Program-made: the position numbers and the translations under genes
Assembly (NCBI RefSeq): GCF_000402035.1
Contig: NC_021288.1
Location: forward strand, 372,001 to 436,000
Direction of reading: 5' to 3'
DNA length: 64,000 bases
From: Caballeronia insecticola
GTDB taxonomy: Bacteria; Pseudomonadota; Gammaproteobacteria; Burkholderiales; Burkholderiaceae
Notes under the pieces: model-generated
What the model saw: only the letters and a program-made list of their open reading frames with translations
Databases searched by the model: none
Told to the model about the DNA's origin: nothing
In this document: positions 16,891 through 25,844 of the stretch, piece after piece
Layout of the letters: the number at the start of each line of letters is the position of its first letter
Numbering within the stretch: position 1 is the first letter of the stretch

Positions 16891-17167
16891 GGTGGCTCCG
16901 TTGCGCGCGCGTTCACGGAGTCATTGTACTTGTGGGTTTGCTTGCGGGCGGGGAAGGGAACGTCGCGATTGCGATGTGCTTGGGACCGGGCGCCGCAATT
17001 CAACTCATCCCCTTTGCACTCTTCCATGATTGGCCGCCGAGCCCGCGCTACGCAGGCATGGCGGTTGGTTCAGTCAGATGGTGACGACGTTGCGATGAGG
17101 CGAACGGCATATTCTCGCCGCCGGGAATGCCACGTGCGTTGAGGTAGGAAACGCCATCGAGACGACC

Positions 17168-17557
17168 ATGCCCAAATCGACAGCACCCCGGCTTCTCCTG
17201 GCTGACGACAACCACGTAGTGCTCAACGCGAGCGCGGCCGCTCTCATGCTGCAAGGTTTCGACGTTCGAACGGCCATCGACGGTCTCGCTGCCTTAACCG
17301 CCATCCAGCACTGGCATCCCGATATTGCCCTGCTCGATATCGAAATGCCAAAAATGGATGGGCGCGCCGTCGCGCGGAACGTGCGAGCAATGATTTCCGA
17401 ACCGCAACCGTTGCTGATCGCGTTGACGGCTTTAACGTCCATTGCCGATCGATTAGCGTCGATTCAAGCGGGCTTCAATTATCACTTTTCAAAGCCTGTT
17501 CAATTCGAGGCGCTCTTGCGAACGCTCGACTTTCATCTTGACCCATCGCTTAGGTAA
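17168..17557 (+). CDS. Stand-alone response-regulator receiver protein
   Basis: This 129-residue CheY-like single-domain protein has no output domain. The acidic pocket is Asp13/Asp14, the phosphoacceptor Asp57 sits in LLDIEMPKMDG, the switch residue is Thr87 in IALTALT, and the conserved Lys109 is in HFSKP. All receiver-fold residues are present, so it should be phosphorylatable. No histidine kinase is nearby, so its partner is elsewhere. The ATG follows a GAGACGACC stretch that serves as a weak ribosome site. It may act as a phosphate sink or through protein contacts in stress or motility signalling. Confidence 0.88.
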   Translation: MPKSTAPRLLLADDNHVVLNASAAALMLQGFDVRTAIDGLAALTAIQHWHPDIALLDIEMPKMDGRAVARNVRAMISEPQPLLIALTALTSIADRLASIQAGFNYHFSKPVQFEALLRTLDFHLDPSLR

Positions 17558-17913
17558 GTGCTTTCCTCTTTGACTGGATTCCTAGGGGCCTTTTGCTCGA
17601 AGTGATCCGCGTGAACTTGGCGGAACCTACGTTCGTCGATCCGTCGATGACGCATCCATTCTTCGACAACGCGCAGTTCACGCCAAGAGTCGCTTCAGCT
17701 GCACGCCTTCTCAAGAGAGCGCTCAGTTATCAAAGCGAATATTGCTTTGGCTTAGTTACATCGGCTTGGCAGAAGGGATTCGAGAAGACGAGTGACCGCA
17801 ACTCGCTGCGAGAAGCGAGCACCGCGAGAAACATTGATTCGCTTCGCGCTTTCGGTTTTGGCTCTGTGAGAATGCGAGCGCCGCCCAACGTAGGGCGGCG
17901 CCTTTCCTTTAGC
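17558..17913. other. Gene-free stretch with one strong hairpin
   Basis: No convincing coding frame is seen. The overlapping plus-strand frame from 17593 has poor codon bias and is antisense to the next gene. A perfect 9-bp stem, GCGCCGCCC with GGGCGGCGC, occupies 17878-17901 beyond the stop at 17914. It is T-rich only on its plus-strand side, so it is a weak terminator candidate for the minus-strand gene. Confidence 0.5.
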
Positions 17914-18792
17914 TCATACCGATTTCGTCGGCGCTTTGATGATTGCCTCATCAGTGCTTTGCACGCCATGCGGGCTCGCGTCGACACGCTCTACTTCAAC
18001 GTCCGTACCACGCAGAGTCTCGTTGATCGTTTCCGTGTGCTCCGTCGCTTCACGGCCCACCACGACCTCTTCGATCACGTGTGCCGTCTTGGCCACTACC
18101 GCGTGTTCAGCCGTCTCCCGAATTTCCACCGAACCTTCGGTCAAATCGGCTGCGGTGGCAACACGATCCACCGGCCGCCGCTCGATCGTCGCGTGTGCTT
18201 CTCGAAGATTCACGCTTTCGGAAACAGGCGTTTCCGTAGCGCGGGAATAGACCCGCACGCCGCCGGTTTCCACTTCACGCTTACCTACGTCAAGCGATTC
18301 GCGCGTTACCGCGAACGCTTTGCGGTCAGCGGCTACTTCATCCGGTGTGTAGGCCTTGGCCGTCGAGTCGAAGCCCGTATAACCATCGCTTGTCCATTGT
18401 GCGGCTCGCTCATCGACATCGACGGCGCCTGCCTCGTGCATCGTCGAGCGCACCATGCCGACGTGTGCTTCATCGATCACCGTGACGGTGAGTAATGCTC
18501 CGCCGCGCCGGACAGCCTCCTGATAATGGCCGACTTCTTCCGGCCGGTCATCGGCACCAAACATATTGCTAAAGAAGTGTTCGATCTTGCCGAATACGCC
18601 GACTTGGTCGGTCGATGCAGTCGATGCAGTCGACGTTCCAGCGTCGGCCAGCGCAGGGTCGCTGACCCCGTCTGCTTGCTCGGAGGCGTGCACTTCCATG
18701 TCGGTACGGTTGAGGCCGCCGTCGACTAGGCGAGAGACCGCCGTCTCGGCTTCCTGAAACGAGTCGAATACACCTACGATTACCTGGCTCAT
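17914..18792 (-). CDS. YsnF/AvaK-type DUF2382 stress protein
   Basis: This 292-residue hydrophilic protein has two parts. The N-terminus (VIVGVFDSFQEAETAVSRLVDGG) is a flavin-less general-stress-like domain of the type found in membrane-stress proteins. The C-terminal half is DUF2382, with charged strands such as REVETGGVRVYSR and VEIRETAEHAVVAKTAHV. Family members are induced by stress and desiccation, but their biochemical role is unknown. The ATG has GGAG at good spacing. It is the last gene of a minus-strand trio with a second DUF2382 protein and a small membrane protein, which implies envelope-linked stress function. Confidence 0.85.
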   Translation of the reverse strand: MSQVIVGVFDSFQEAETAVSRLVDGGLNRTDMEVHASEQADGVSDPALADAGTSTASTASTDQVGVFGKIEHFFSNMFGADDRPEEVGHYQEAVRRGGALLTVTVIDEAHVGMVRSTMHEAGAVDVDERAAQWTSDGYTGFDSTAKAYTPDEVAADRKAFAVTRESLDVGKREVETGGVRVYSRATETPVSESVNLREAHATIERRPVDRVATAADLTEGSVEIRETAEHAVVAKTAHVIEEVVVGREATEHTETINETLRGTDVEVERVDASPHGVQSTDEAIIKAPTKSV

Positions 18793-18845
18793 GTAAAACT
18801 CCGAATTAGTTTGGATAGCCTTCAGGCCAGCCGGGAAGAATAAAT

Positions 18846-19322
18846 CTATACAGCGGGATTTGAAGCGGACTCGCCCACGCCTGAGGACGGTGTCGCGGGG
18901 TCCGCAATCCAGTCTCCAGCTGATCCGACTCGTCTTTCTACGACGACTTGCTGACGCTGCACCTCTGCAACGTGGACGTGGGTCTCGGCAGAGAAGACGG
19001 TCGTAATACGCAACTCTTCCTTGAGCATCAGCTTCAGGTCCGTGACAGGAACGTACTCGAAGACGGGCACGATCAAGGTATCGCCCTCGTAACGAGGGGC
19101 GAACTGGGCGTCGATGAATTTATTGATCGCAACGCGTTCGATCTGAACGGCGCTGCTGTGCAAGACAACGGGAAGTTCGCGCAGCTCGGTATGAGTGACG
19201 GTGCGAACGCGAACCGCACCAGTTTCCTCTTCACGAGTCGAGAGCGCGAGCCGTTCCTCGCTCGCGATCAGCGTGCCCGCCTCATCGCCAATACTTGGTC
19301 CAGCGGCCTTATCGCCGTTCAT
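18846..19322 (-). CDS. Second DUF2382 (YsnF-like) protein
   Basis: This protein has about 158 residues and essentially one DUF2382 domain: ERLALSTREEETGAVRVRTVTH, VQIERVAINKFID and a C-terminal VEVQRQQVVVERRV-like strand. It is soluble and acidic. Two starts are possible, GTG 19340 and ATG 19322. The ATG is preferred because GAGAG precedes it. The gap to the upstream membrane-protein gene is small, so the genes are co-transcribed. It probably pairs functionally with the DUF2382 protein downstream, although it lacks that protein's N-terminal domain. Confidence 0.75.
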   Translation of the reverse strand: MNGDKAAGPSIGDEAGTLIASEERLALSTREEETGAVRVRTVTHTELRELPVVLHSSAVQIERVAINKFIDAQFAPRYEGDTLIVPVFEYVPVTDLKLMLKEELRITTVFSAETHVHVAEVQRQQVVVERRVGSAGDWIADPATPSSGVGESASNPAV

Positions 19323-19352
19323 GTCTGTGCTCTCGTTCACGAGATGTGTCGT

Positions 19353-20069
19353 TCAGTGCGCGGGGCGATTGCTCTGTATGGTCCGTTTCGGCGACCGGAC
19401 GGCGTCGCTATCGTATGCGCCGCCACCGACGTCCTCGACCGGCGGCTGATGACGGAAGCCCGCGCCGCCCGAGACAATGGCGATGATCGCGCCGACTACG
19501 AGCGCGGCAAACGAGAACCATGAGGCGCGTGCGACGCCGCGTGCTGCCATGTCAGCGACCTGACGCGTGTCGGCCTCGGCTTGCGGACTGGAGGCCATGG
19601 CCGTCGCCGATGCCACTGCGCCCTGGACTTGTTCTTTGAGCGAATTCATCATCGTGCCACTGGCGGCGGACGGACTTGCTGCGGCGGTTACCGTCGCTCC
19701 TGTCGACGCAACGCTGCCCGCCGCGTTGACAGCGCTTCCTACGAGCGATGTTGCGCCATACGCCATCACGATGATCATCACCGCCCAGGCGAGCAGGCCG
19801 TGAAGCCAGCCCAGCACGGGCGCGCAACGGCCGGCGAAATAGGAACCGACGAATACGGCTATCACTGTCATCGCGATCATGTAAGCGCCTGAGCCGAACG
19901 CAAAGCCGCGCGACGGATCGGGCTGAGTAAGCGGCGACAGGACAGATGCGCCAATTGCCGTTCCGAGCACCGTAAAAATCAGATAAGCGATGAGAGAGAG
20001 GATGACCCCAGCGATGACGGCACCCCAGGAGATGCGGGGAAGACCGTCTTGTGTAGTGAGAAAGCGCAT
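19353..20069 (-). CDS. Small integral membrane protein, four predicted helices
   Basis: This 238-residue protein has hydrophobic segments at about residues 14-44, 62-83, 85-114 and 180-205. Between the third and fourth is an Ala/Ser/Thr-rich soluble stretch (SVASTGATVTAAASPSAA). The N-terminal ISWGAVIAGVILSL matches a widespread but unnamed family of bacterial membrane proteins. A hydrophilic tail follows the last helix. It leads an operon with two DUF2382 proteins. A role in envelope stress is inferred from that linkage only. Confidence 0.75.
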   Translation of the reverse strand: MRFLTTQDGLPRISWGAVIAGVILSLIAYLIFTVLGTAIGASVLSPLTQPDPSRGFAFGSGAYMIAMTVIAVFVGSYFAGRCAPVLGWLHGLLAWAVMIIVMAYGATSLVGSAVNAAGSVASTGATVTAAASPSAASGTMMNSLKEQVQGAVASATAMASSPQAEADTRQVADMAARGVARASWFSFAALVVGAIIAIVSGGAGFRHQPPVEDVGGGAYDSDAVRSPKRTIQSNRPAH

Positions 20070-20514
20070 TTTCTAGAATCCAAAAGGTAGGAACCCCAAA
20101 CAAACGATGTTTTCGCAAGTGGGATTAGAAGTAATGGCGCAAGGGCTATTCCCAAGTGGCTCAGAGGACAGGGCGATGCCTAATCGGCGGGTTTTCGCAC
20201 GTGGATGAGCGTAAATGAGCTCGATCCGCCCAAGGCATGGGGACCGCCAGGAACTAACTGCCCATGCCGCAACGGTCGGCGTTGTGCTGGAACCAGCTCG
20301 AGCCGAGGGATGTTTCAAAGACTTGGAGCGGCGCGCGGTCACGCGCAGGTCGGCTGCATTGCCGACCGGAATTCAACATGCAAAGACCCGCTGAAAAGCC
20401 GGTAAAGCTTGTCATCGATAGGGATCGGCACCCTCGGCCTTTGGCTGGTCCGGAACCTGCGCTTTAGTAGGCGCGCCACGATTTCGCGGCCCTCACCATC
20501 TATCAAGGAGCACC
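20070..20514. other. Divergent intergenic region, no gene seen
   Basis: This 445-base spacer lies between the minus-strand membrane-protein operon and the plus-strand small gene at 20515. Short frames in it have poor codon bias. It should hold the two divergent promoters, but no unambiguous -35/-10 pair or inverted repeat stood out. Confidence 0.5.
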
Positions 20515-20688
20515 ATGACCGATCCCCGCAATGTCACGCACGACAAGAAAGTGCAGCAGGAAAAGAAGCATCAAGGTGAAGATATCGCGCCTAATGCGGA
20601 ACATGCGCCGCAACCGGGAAAAAAGCCGCACACCAAGCGCGAAGAAACGAAGGAAGAGCCCTCAGCCGAGGGTGAAGCAAATAGCTAA
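20515..20688 (+). CDS. Small hydrophilic protein, 57 residues
   Basis: This is a highly charged, Lys/Glu/Pro-rich protein with no hydrophobic core (MTDPRNVTHDKKVQQEKKH at its start, then KPHTKREETKEE). It is probably intrinsically disordered. AAGGAG lies five bases before the ATG, which makes the start convincing. An overlapping frame on the same strand is rich in Arg and Ser and is a shadow. Comparable small disordered proteins are frequent in stress segments of Burkholderia-type genomes. No function is assigned. Confidence 0.7.
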   Translation: MTDPRNVTHDKKVQQEKKHQGEDIAPNAEHAPQPGKKPHTKREETKEEPSAEGEANS

Positions 20689-20982
20689 AGCCAGCAATCT
20701 GGTCATGTCTTTGACTTAAAGCGTGCGTTGCATGACCAGAATTGCGTTCGCGATGAGATCTAGTGAGCTTCAAGCCGCAGGACTTGACGAGAGCTAATTG
20801 GGTCAGCACTGTTCGCGCGGCTTGTCCCACCTTGGCATTAGATCGACGTCTTGACCGGTAGCATCGAATAAACGACGACGGGGGCTGCCGTCATCTCAGA
20901 CGCGTCTCGCGAGGATGTGATGCATGACGAGTAATCCGGTTCACACGCCCGCCGTTGGCGTACGAAGCGGTTGACGCAGGTT

Positions 20983-21543
20983 TCAAACGGGCAGGGGCGC
21001 CTTAGTCGGATCAAAGTCGGCCCATGCCCCTTGCTGCCACTGACCGGAGGCTCGCTCGATATCCATCGCCCCAGCGGCTTGCAGCGCCGAAGTGGCGCTC
21101 GCTGCGCCTTCCTCGGATACATGAACTGCGAGCAATACGCCTGAATGTCGCGCATGTTCGGCCGTGTCCGTGGGGCTAACAGCGCCCTGTTTGGACTTGC
21201 GTGTATGCGACATCGCACCAGCCAATGAACCGATATACGCACCCAGTCCGATGCCGATAAACACCGTGACCCACGGAGCCTTGAAGCCGAGAAAGATGGC
21301 GACGCCCATTGCGCCACCCACCAGCGCTCCGGCTGCGATGCCTTTCCATGCCCCTTTGTGCGCGGACTTGGCCCCTTCGTCGCTCATTGCATCCCCACCG
21401 ATCGGGGTCCGCGAATGCTGACCTTGCGGAGACACATAGACAACCGACAGATCTTCCTGTGTGACCCCCGTTTCCATAAGGCTTTGACGCGCGCGTTCTG
21501 CTTTCTCGAACGTATCGAACCGACCAGCAAGAATAAGAGACAT
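20983..21543 (-). CDS. Glycine-zipper general-stress-like membrane protein
   Basis: This 186-residue protein resembles the N-terminal module of the DUF2382 protein at 17914: MSLILAGRFDTFEKAERARQ, a helix, then VYVSPQGQH. A central glycine-zipper hairpin follows (GIAAGALVGGAMGVAIFLGF and GIGLGAYIGSLAGAM). The C-terminal domain ends near MDIERASGQWQQG, a motif also echoed at the N-terminal half of the 17914 protein. ATG 21543 is preferred over an upstream GTG-type start because an AAGG ribosome site precedes it. It is likely an inner-membrane stress protein. Confidence 0.75.
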   Translation of the reverse strand: MSLILAGRFDTFEKAERARQSLMETGVTQEDLSVVYVSPQGQHSRTPIGGDAMSDEGAKSAHKGAWKGIAAGALVGGAMGVAIFLGFKAPWVTVFIGIGLGAYIGSLAGAMSHTRKSKQGAVSPTDTAEHARHSGVLLAVHVSEEGAASATSALQAAGAMDIERASGQWQQGAWADFDPTKAPLPV

Positions 21544-21794
21544 AAACGAACCTTGGTGAAGTGATGCAGCGGGAGACCATTGATCACGCATTCCCTATGC
21601 CTGAGATTATTTTCTGACGAGCCCTGACGCGGACCACACGGCTGGTAGCGGAATTGATTGTTGACCTTTAGATCGTCAGGGTCTGATCAACGTTCGTCTC
21701 ACGGAATGCAGTCGATCCGGCAGGCACGGGTACTGCGGAGGTTTTTGATCGGCCGATCCGACAAAGTTGCGCATATCGCGCCCACCTGCGCAAG

Positions 21795-21861
21795 ATGGCA
21801 AACTGCATTCGTCTCTTGCGTGGACGCGATGCAGAAGGCCAAAAGCGGCCATCCGGACGTG
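21795..21861 (+). pseudogene. Frameshifted scrap of a transketolase N-terminus
   Basis: One frame reads MANCIRLL from 21795, and the adjacent frame then reads VDAMQKAKSGHPD from 21820. Joined, these match the opening of bacterial transketolases (MANAIR... followed by DAVQKAKSGHPG). A frame change separates the two pieces and no further transketolase sequence follows, so this is a decayed fragment. Confidence 0.5.
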
Positions 21862-21920
21862 CTTAGCGCCGATGGTACAGACCGGTAATTAAACCAACTT
21901 CTTAACGATGAAGACGTCCT

Positions 21921-22376
21921 ATGAATAAGGTCAAAACGCTGGTGCGCCGCTCTTTAGCAAGTGGAACCACTGCCGCGATCACCTCCGCGCTAGTTGCGTC
22001 GCGCGAGGCTTCGCATAACGGTGCAAGCAGTATCGCGCCTCTAAATGCAGTCGCGCACTGCATCTGGCCCGTAGAGGCGATGAAAGAGCAACGATTAAGC
22101 GCTCGCCTGACCGGCACCGGCGCTTTCATTCATTGGGGTGCAAGCGTATTTTGGGGAACATTGTTCGAAACACTGCTCTTGAGACGTCGAGCCCCACCGT
22201 CGCGCATTATCCGTATGGCTGCGGTGACCGCTGCTACGGCCTACGTTGTCGACTATCACGTCGTTCCGAAAAGAATCACGCCGGGATTTGAAGCGCATAT
22301 GCCGCGACGCTCGTTTCTTCCCGTCTATATAGCGCTCGGTGCCGGGCTAGCCCTTGCCAGGCTGCTTGACGATTAG
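21921..22376 (+). CDS. Conserved hypothetical protein with two predicted membrane segments
   Basis: This 151-residue protein of unrecognised family has a weakly hydrophobic N-terminal half. A segment around FIHWGASVFWGTLFETLLL (about 70-88) and a C-terminal VYIALGAGLALARLL look membrane-associated. HVVPKRITPGFEAHMPRRS between them is a soluble loop. The ATG follows GACGTCCT and has no perfect ribosome site. It is convergent with the glycosyltransferase cluster. Similar hypothetical proteins occur next to stress genes in Burkholderia relatives, but no function is known. Confidence 0.65.
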   Translation: MNKVKTLVRRSLASGTTAAITSALVASREASHNGASSIAPLNAVAHCIWPVEAMKEQRLSARLTGTGAFIHWGASVFWGTLFETLLLRRRAPPSRIIRMAAVTAATAYVVDYHVVPKRITPGFEAHMPRRSFLPVYIALGAGLALARLLDD

Positions 22377-22399
22377 AACCCTTACGAGGATCCGCCACG

Positions 22400-23260
22400 C
22401 TATTGCTCGACGCGGGATCGGGCATCATCGGTGCCTTTGATCTCGCACCGATTGATCTCATCCACAGACGGCATCCGAATCAGGTCCAAAGTGTCGCGAT
22501 CAAAGTTTATATATCCTGCGTCGGCAAATTGACGCAGCCAACCTTCCATGGGCCATATGCCCCAGCGTTTGCGAAACAAGTGCGCATTCGCGACGATTGC
22601 GCGGAGGTGGTTAAGCGGCGGGTCGTAGCTCGGATGAAATTGATGGAACGCCGTTGCAGCAACGAGCCGAATTGGCACGTTCGATTTCGCGGCCTTGAAG
22701 GCGAAATCGGTGTCTTCGCCACCGTAGCCTTCGTATCGTTCATCGAAACCGCCTATTCGCTCAAAGGTCTCTCGTCGGCAAGAGAAATTAAGAGACCAAA
22801 AAAGGTGATGCGGCAGCAAGTCGCCTACGCTGTACTCTCGATGCACGGGATGTGTCGCGCCACGTTCAATAAGATCTTCATTCGACGTTAGAGCACCGGC
22901 GACGCCGGGCGGCAGATATAGCGTCTCACCCTGAAGCACCGCGTCTTTGTGTTGGGCAAGTGCAGCCCTATAGCGCGTGACGAGCCAGCGATCGGGAATA
23001 CAGTCCACGTCCAGGAATATAAGGTCGTTACTCGGCGCGTGCAAAACCGCCTGATTGCGGGCGGCTGCGAGCGGCAGGGCGTCATTGGCGCTGCGTACCA
23101 TGCAATGAATAATTGAAAATCGGCTGCTTTGCCATTGCGCTTGTTCCTCGTTCATTTGCACGATGACCAGCGCCTGCGGCAAGTCGACCGACCGTTCAAG
23201 GCCTCGGATCAAATTTGCTAGATGATCGTGGCGACCATGTACCAACGTCAGAACGTTCAC
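22400..23260 (-). CDS. Family 2-type (GT-A) glycosyltransferase
   Basis: This protein has about 286 residues and a GT-A fold. The opening VNVLTLVHGRHDHLANLIRGL is a nucleotide-sugar-binding start. FLDVDCIPD supplies the DxD metal motif. GGFDERYEGYGGEDTDFAFKA carries the ED catalytic region of the glycosyltransferase_7C type. The start is GTG 23260, which overlaps the TGA of the upstream gene (GTGA) and is therefore translationally coupled. The longer frame to 23383 lies inside the upstream gene. It is the last gene of a three-gene glycosyltransferase operon. Confidence 0.82.
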   Translation of the reverse strand: MNVLTLVHGRHDHLANLIRGLERSVDLPQALVIVQMNEEQAQWQSSRFSIIHCMVRSANDALPLAAARNQAVLHAPSNDLIFLDVDCIPDRWLVTRYRAALAQHKDAVLQGETLYLPPGVAGALTSNEDLIERGATHPVHREYSVGDLLPHHLFWSLNFSCRRETFERIGGFDERYEGYGGEDTDFAFKAAKSNVPIRLVAATAFHQFHPSYDPPLNHLRAIVANAHLFRKRWGIWPMEGWLRQFADAGYINFDRDTLDLIRMPSVDEINRCEIKGTDDARSRVEQ

Positions 23261-24297
23261 GGTAGATTCGCCTCTGCGGTTTGCATGATGAAGCGAGCCG
23301 CGCGTTCCGCGCCGCGGTCCGTCGCGTATCGATCCCATGCTGAAGCGCGCAACCGCTCCGCGCGAATCAATAGCGATGGCCATTCTTGTGCCGGCGGCCA
23401 GGCGGAAAGACTAATCGCCAGCTTTGCCGCATCCAGCACTCGCGCAGTCGCTTGTTGTTCGCCAAAGGGCCGCGCTTCGGGAATGCAGATGAATCGACAA
23501 CGAAGCGCGGCGATCTCACTCACGACACCATCCCCAGCGGAGCCGATGACAACGCTTGCCTTACTTAACCAAGGCAATGGATCATCCAGCACTCCATGAA
23601 GATGCAGATTGACGGGAAGGCTTACCGCATCGTCCGGCGCTATCGGACCAAGGACCGCCCATTGCCAGTCATCGCAGAGGCGAGCGGCTATGGCCAGGCG
23701 AGCCAGTGTGATTGCTGTGCCGCCGTGACCCGTTATAACCGTCACAAGTTTTTCAACGCGTGGACGCGTTGCGACGACTCCTTCATATCGAGAAATAAGG
23801 CCTGAGTAATCGGTTTTGGCCGTCCAGACCGCGGGCGCGTCAGGCTGTTCGAACTCAATCGGATAAGGTGCCAATAGTCTTCGTGCGCTTGCGTAGGCGA
23901 GCGAGTGAGCCTCATCGAAGCGTGCCCCGCGTTGGCGTATGTACACGGTCGGGATACCGCAGAAGCGGGCGAGCAGCGCAACTTCGACTGATACATCGAC
24001 GACCAGCAAGCAAGGCGATGCGTCGCAGAACCAGTCGACTAACATCTTCATCCGCTCTCGCAAGCCACGTACATTCAACGGGGCGTAGAAAGGTTCAAAG
24101 GTTGAATCAGGGAAGGTGTCTTTATCGAAGTCGATGGGCAGTCGACAAACGGAAACATTCGTCGGGATATCGTTCTCGGGAAGCGAGCTGCCGAAAAGCG
24201 TCACCGGGCCTGGCAGATGAGCGGCTATCGCAAGGGCGCGAGTGACATGCCCCGCGCCTTGATGATGCGCGTAATAGCCGATGGACGCGTCAGTCAT
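23257..24297 (-). CDS. GT-B-fold glycosyltransferase (MurG/UGT-like)
   Basis: This 346-residue protein begins SIGYYAHHQGAGHVTRALAIA, a GHxTR-type N-terminal loop like those of MurG and MGDG-synthase relatives. The C-terminal domain has VTVITGHGGTAITLAR and VVIGSAGDGVVSEIAALRC, followed by IPEARPFGEQQATA. That matches the nucleotide-diphosphate-sugar binding half of GT-B enzymes. It overlaps the upstream glycosyltransferase gene by eight bases and the downstream one by four, so all three should be made together. Donor and acceptor are unknown. Confidence 0.78.
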   Translation of the reverse strand: MTDASIGYYAHHQGAGHVTRALAIAAHLPGPVTLFGSSLPENDIPTNVSVCRLPIDFDKDTFPDSTFEPFYAPLNVRGLRERMKMLVDWFCDASPCLLVVDVSVEVALLARFCGIPTVYIRQRGARFDEAHSLAYASARRLLAPYPIEFEQPDAPAVWTAKTDYSGLISRYEGVVATRPRVEKLVTVITGHGGTAITLARLAIAARLCDDWQWAVLGPIAPDDAVSLPVNLHLHGVLDDPLPWLSKASVVIGSAGDGVVSEIAALRCRFICIPEARPFGEQQATARVLDAAKLAISLSAWPPAQEWPSLLIRAERLRASAWDRYATDRGAERAARFIMQTAEANLP

Positions 24298-25363
24298 ACA
24301 CAGGAACGCGCGAAGCGACTTCGCTCAAGAGCGCTTCATATCGCGAGGTCATCAGCTCAAGCCCCCAATTTTCGACCGCGCGCAAGCGACAGGCTGCCCG
24401 GCTCAACTTTCTTGCCTCGATGATGGCGCGAGCTAACGCACCCACGTCGTCCGGTGCGGCAAGCCTGCCGGTTTCGGGTGTCACCAATTCAGGCATGGCT
24501 CCTCGCGCAAATGCGGCGATTGGTGTCCCCGTTGCCAGCGCCTCCACTGCAACGAGTCCAAACGGCTCGCTCCAGCAAGGTGTGACCAGCGCGACGCTCG
24601 CGTGGCTTACCTCGTCGATGAGTGCTGCGCGGGATAAATGCCCAAGGTAGACAATGCTACCGCCCAGTCTGGGTGCGATCTGTTTATCGAAATAGGTGGG
24701 ATCCAGAGCTTGACCAGCGATCCGAAGGGGAATGCCCGCAAGCCGTGCAGCGTCGATGGCGAAGTGAAGGCCCTTGTCGGGTACGAGCCGGCCGGTCCAG
24801 ATGGCGTGATCGCTGATGGGTCCGATAGCCGGACGCCATCTGTTCAAATCGATGCCGTTTGGTATAACGAAACAGTCGGGCGCAAGGTCCGACCAGTTCG
24901 CCGCGTTCGCCTGAGAGACTGTGCAATAAGCTCCGCCGTGTGCTTTGCTTGCCGCTACTGCGTTGATGATTTCGAAGAAAGGCGGCGTATGCAGTACGGT
25001 GAGCATCGGCGTATCAATCATGCTCGCGAGCGTGACGGGGACATAATGGAGCGCGTTGTTGAAGATGACATCAAACCGGTAACCGTCGATGGCTTGCATG
25101 AGGCCCAAATACGCATGATGCTCGGCGATAAATGCAGTGCTCAGGGTATCGTGTTCGTGTCTCGACACATCACTGCGATGCACTCCGACAGCACGCAAGG
25201 GCGTGACGTGCAGTTCTAGAGCAGAGCCTGGATGGGCGAAAAGCGTAACGTCGTGGCCTCTACGTTTGAGGGATTGGGTCAGATCATAAGTGAACGATTC
25301 GAGTCCGCCGGCGAATGGTTCGATAATCGGATGTTGAATGTGGGTCAATATGCCGATTTTCAT
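24290..25363 (-). CDS. Family 4 (GT-B) glycosyltransferase
   Basis: This 357-residue protein has the classic GT4 pattern. The N-terminal KIGILTHIQHPIIEPFAGGLESF carries the GG acceptor loop. PNGIDLNRW and WTGRLVPDKGLHFAIDAA define the second Rossmann domain, and PCWSEPFGLVAVEALATGTPIAAF carries the E-x7-E catalytic/donor motif. ATG 25363 is chosen over an upstream in-frame ATG because the family begins MKIG. It leads the three-glycosyltransferase operon. No polymerase, flippase or export gene is adjacent, so a glycolipid or small glycoconjugate fits better than a capsule. Confidence 0.88.
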   Translation of the reverse strand: MKIGILTHIQHPIIEPFAGGLESFTYDLTQSLKRRGHDVTLFAHPGSALELHVTPLRAVGVHRSDVSRHEHDTLSTAFIAEHHAYLGLMQAIDGYRFDVIFNNALHYVPVTLASMIDTPMLTVLHTPPFFEIINAVAASKAHGGAYCTVSQANAANWSDLAPDCFVIPNGIDLNRWRPAIGPISDHAIWTGRLVPDKGLHFAIDAARLAGIPLRIAGQALDPTYFDKQIAPRLGGSIVYLGHLSRAALIDEVSHASVALVTPCWSEPFGLVAVEALATGTPIAAFARGAMPELVTPETGRLAAPDDVGALARAIIEARKLSRAACRLRAVENWGLELMTSRYEALLSEVASRVPVYD

Positions 25364-25619
25364 AGCCGATCTTAGTAAGAAACGCTGCGGATTTATCAAA
25401 GTCCGGAGGCCGAACTTGGAGGTTTGGCTTCAGGCTTTTTCTCTTGAGATGCGGGGTTGATTGAGTTCGGTTCTAATGCCTCGTTGGCATGTGAAGAATC
25501 GAACCCATATTTTTCCAATGCTCACGAATTGCCGGTGGGCAAAGCAGCCTGTCGATCCTCTCTACCGAAGGCACGTCAGGCGGCAGATGAGATACCGGCA
25601 CTTATTCCCGGAAGCGAGA

Positions 25620-25844
25620 TCATCCGCCTTGCTTATCTAAGTTCTTGCTCGAGGAAGTCGAGCCTTCGGTGTCCTCGTCTTGGGACTGATCTCGCCCGGA
25701 ATCGGTAGTCGACACGTTCAGGTCATCCAGCGTCTTGTCGATTTTGGCCTTATCGCCATTTTCGAGCGCATCGGAGGCCTCCTTGTCGGCATCCGCTTCG
25801 CGCGACGTCGAATTGGTTGCCAGTTGCGATGTCAGGTCGGTCAT
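25620..25844 (-). CDS. Small acidic disordered protein, 74 residues
   Basis: This is a hydrophilic, Asp/Ser/Thr-rich protein (MTDLTSQLATNSTSREADA at the start, then DKAKIDKTLDDLNVS) with a serine-rich tail and no hydrophobic core. GAGG lies seven bases before the ATG. It resembles the small disordered protein at 20515 in character but not in sequence. No family is recognised. A stress-protective or regulatory role would be guesswork. Confidence 0.6.
   Translation of the reverse strand: MTDLTSQLATNSTSREADADKEASDALENGDKAKIDKTLDDLNVSTTDSGRDQSQDEDTEGSTSSSKNLDKQGG

Noticed and set aside
17593..18495. 300-residue plus-strand frame across the DUF2382 gene
   Set aside because: It is antisense to a clear DUF2382 protein and is Arg/Phe/His-rich without motifs.
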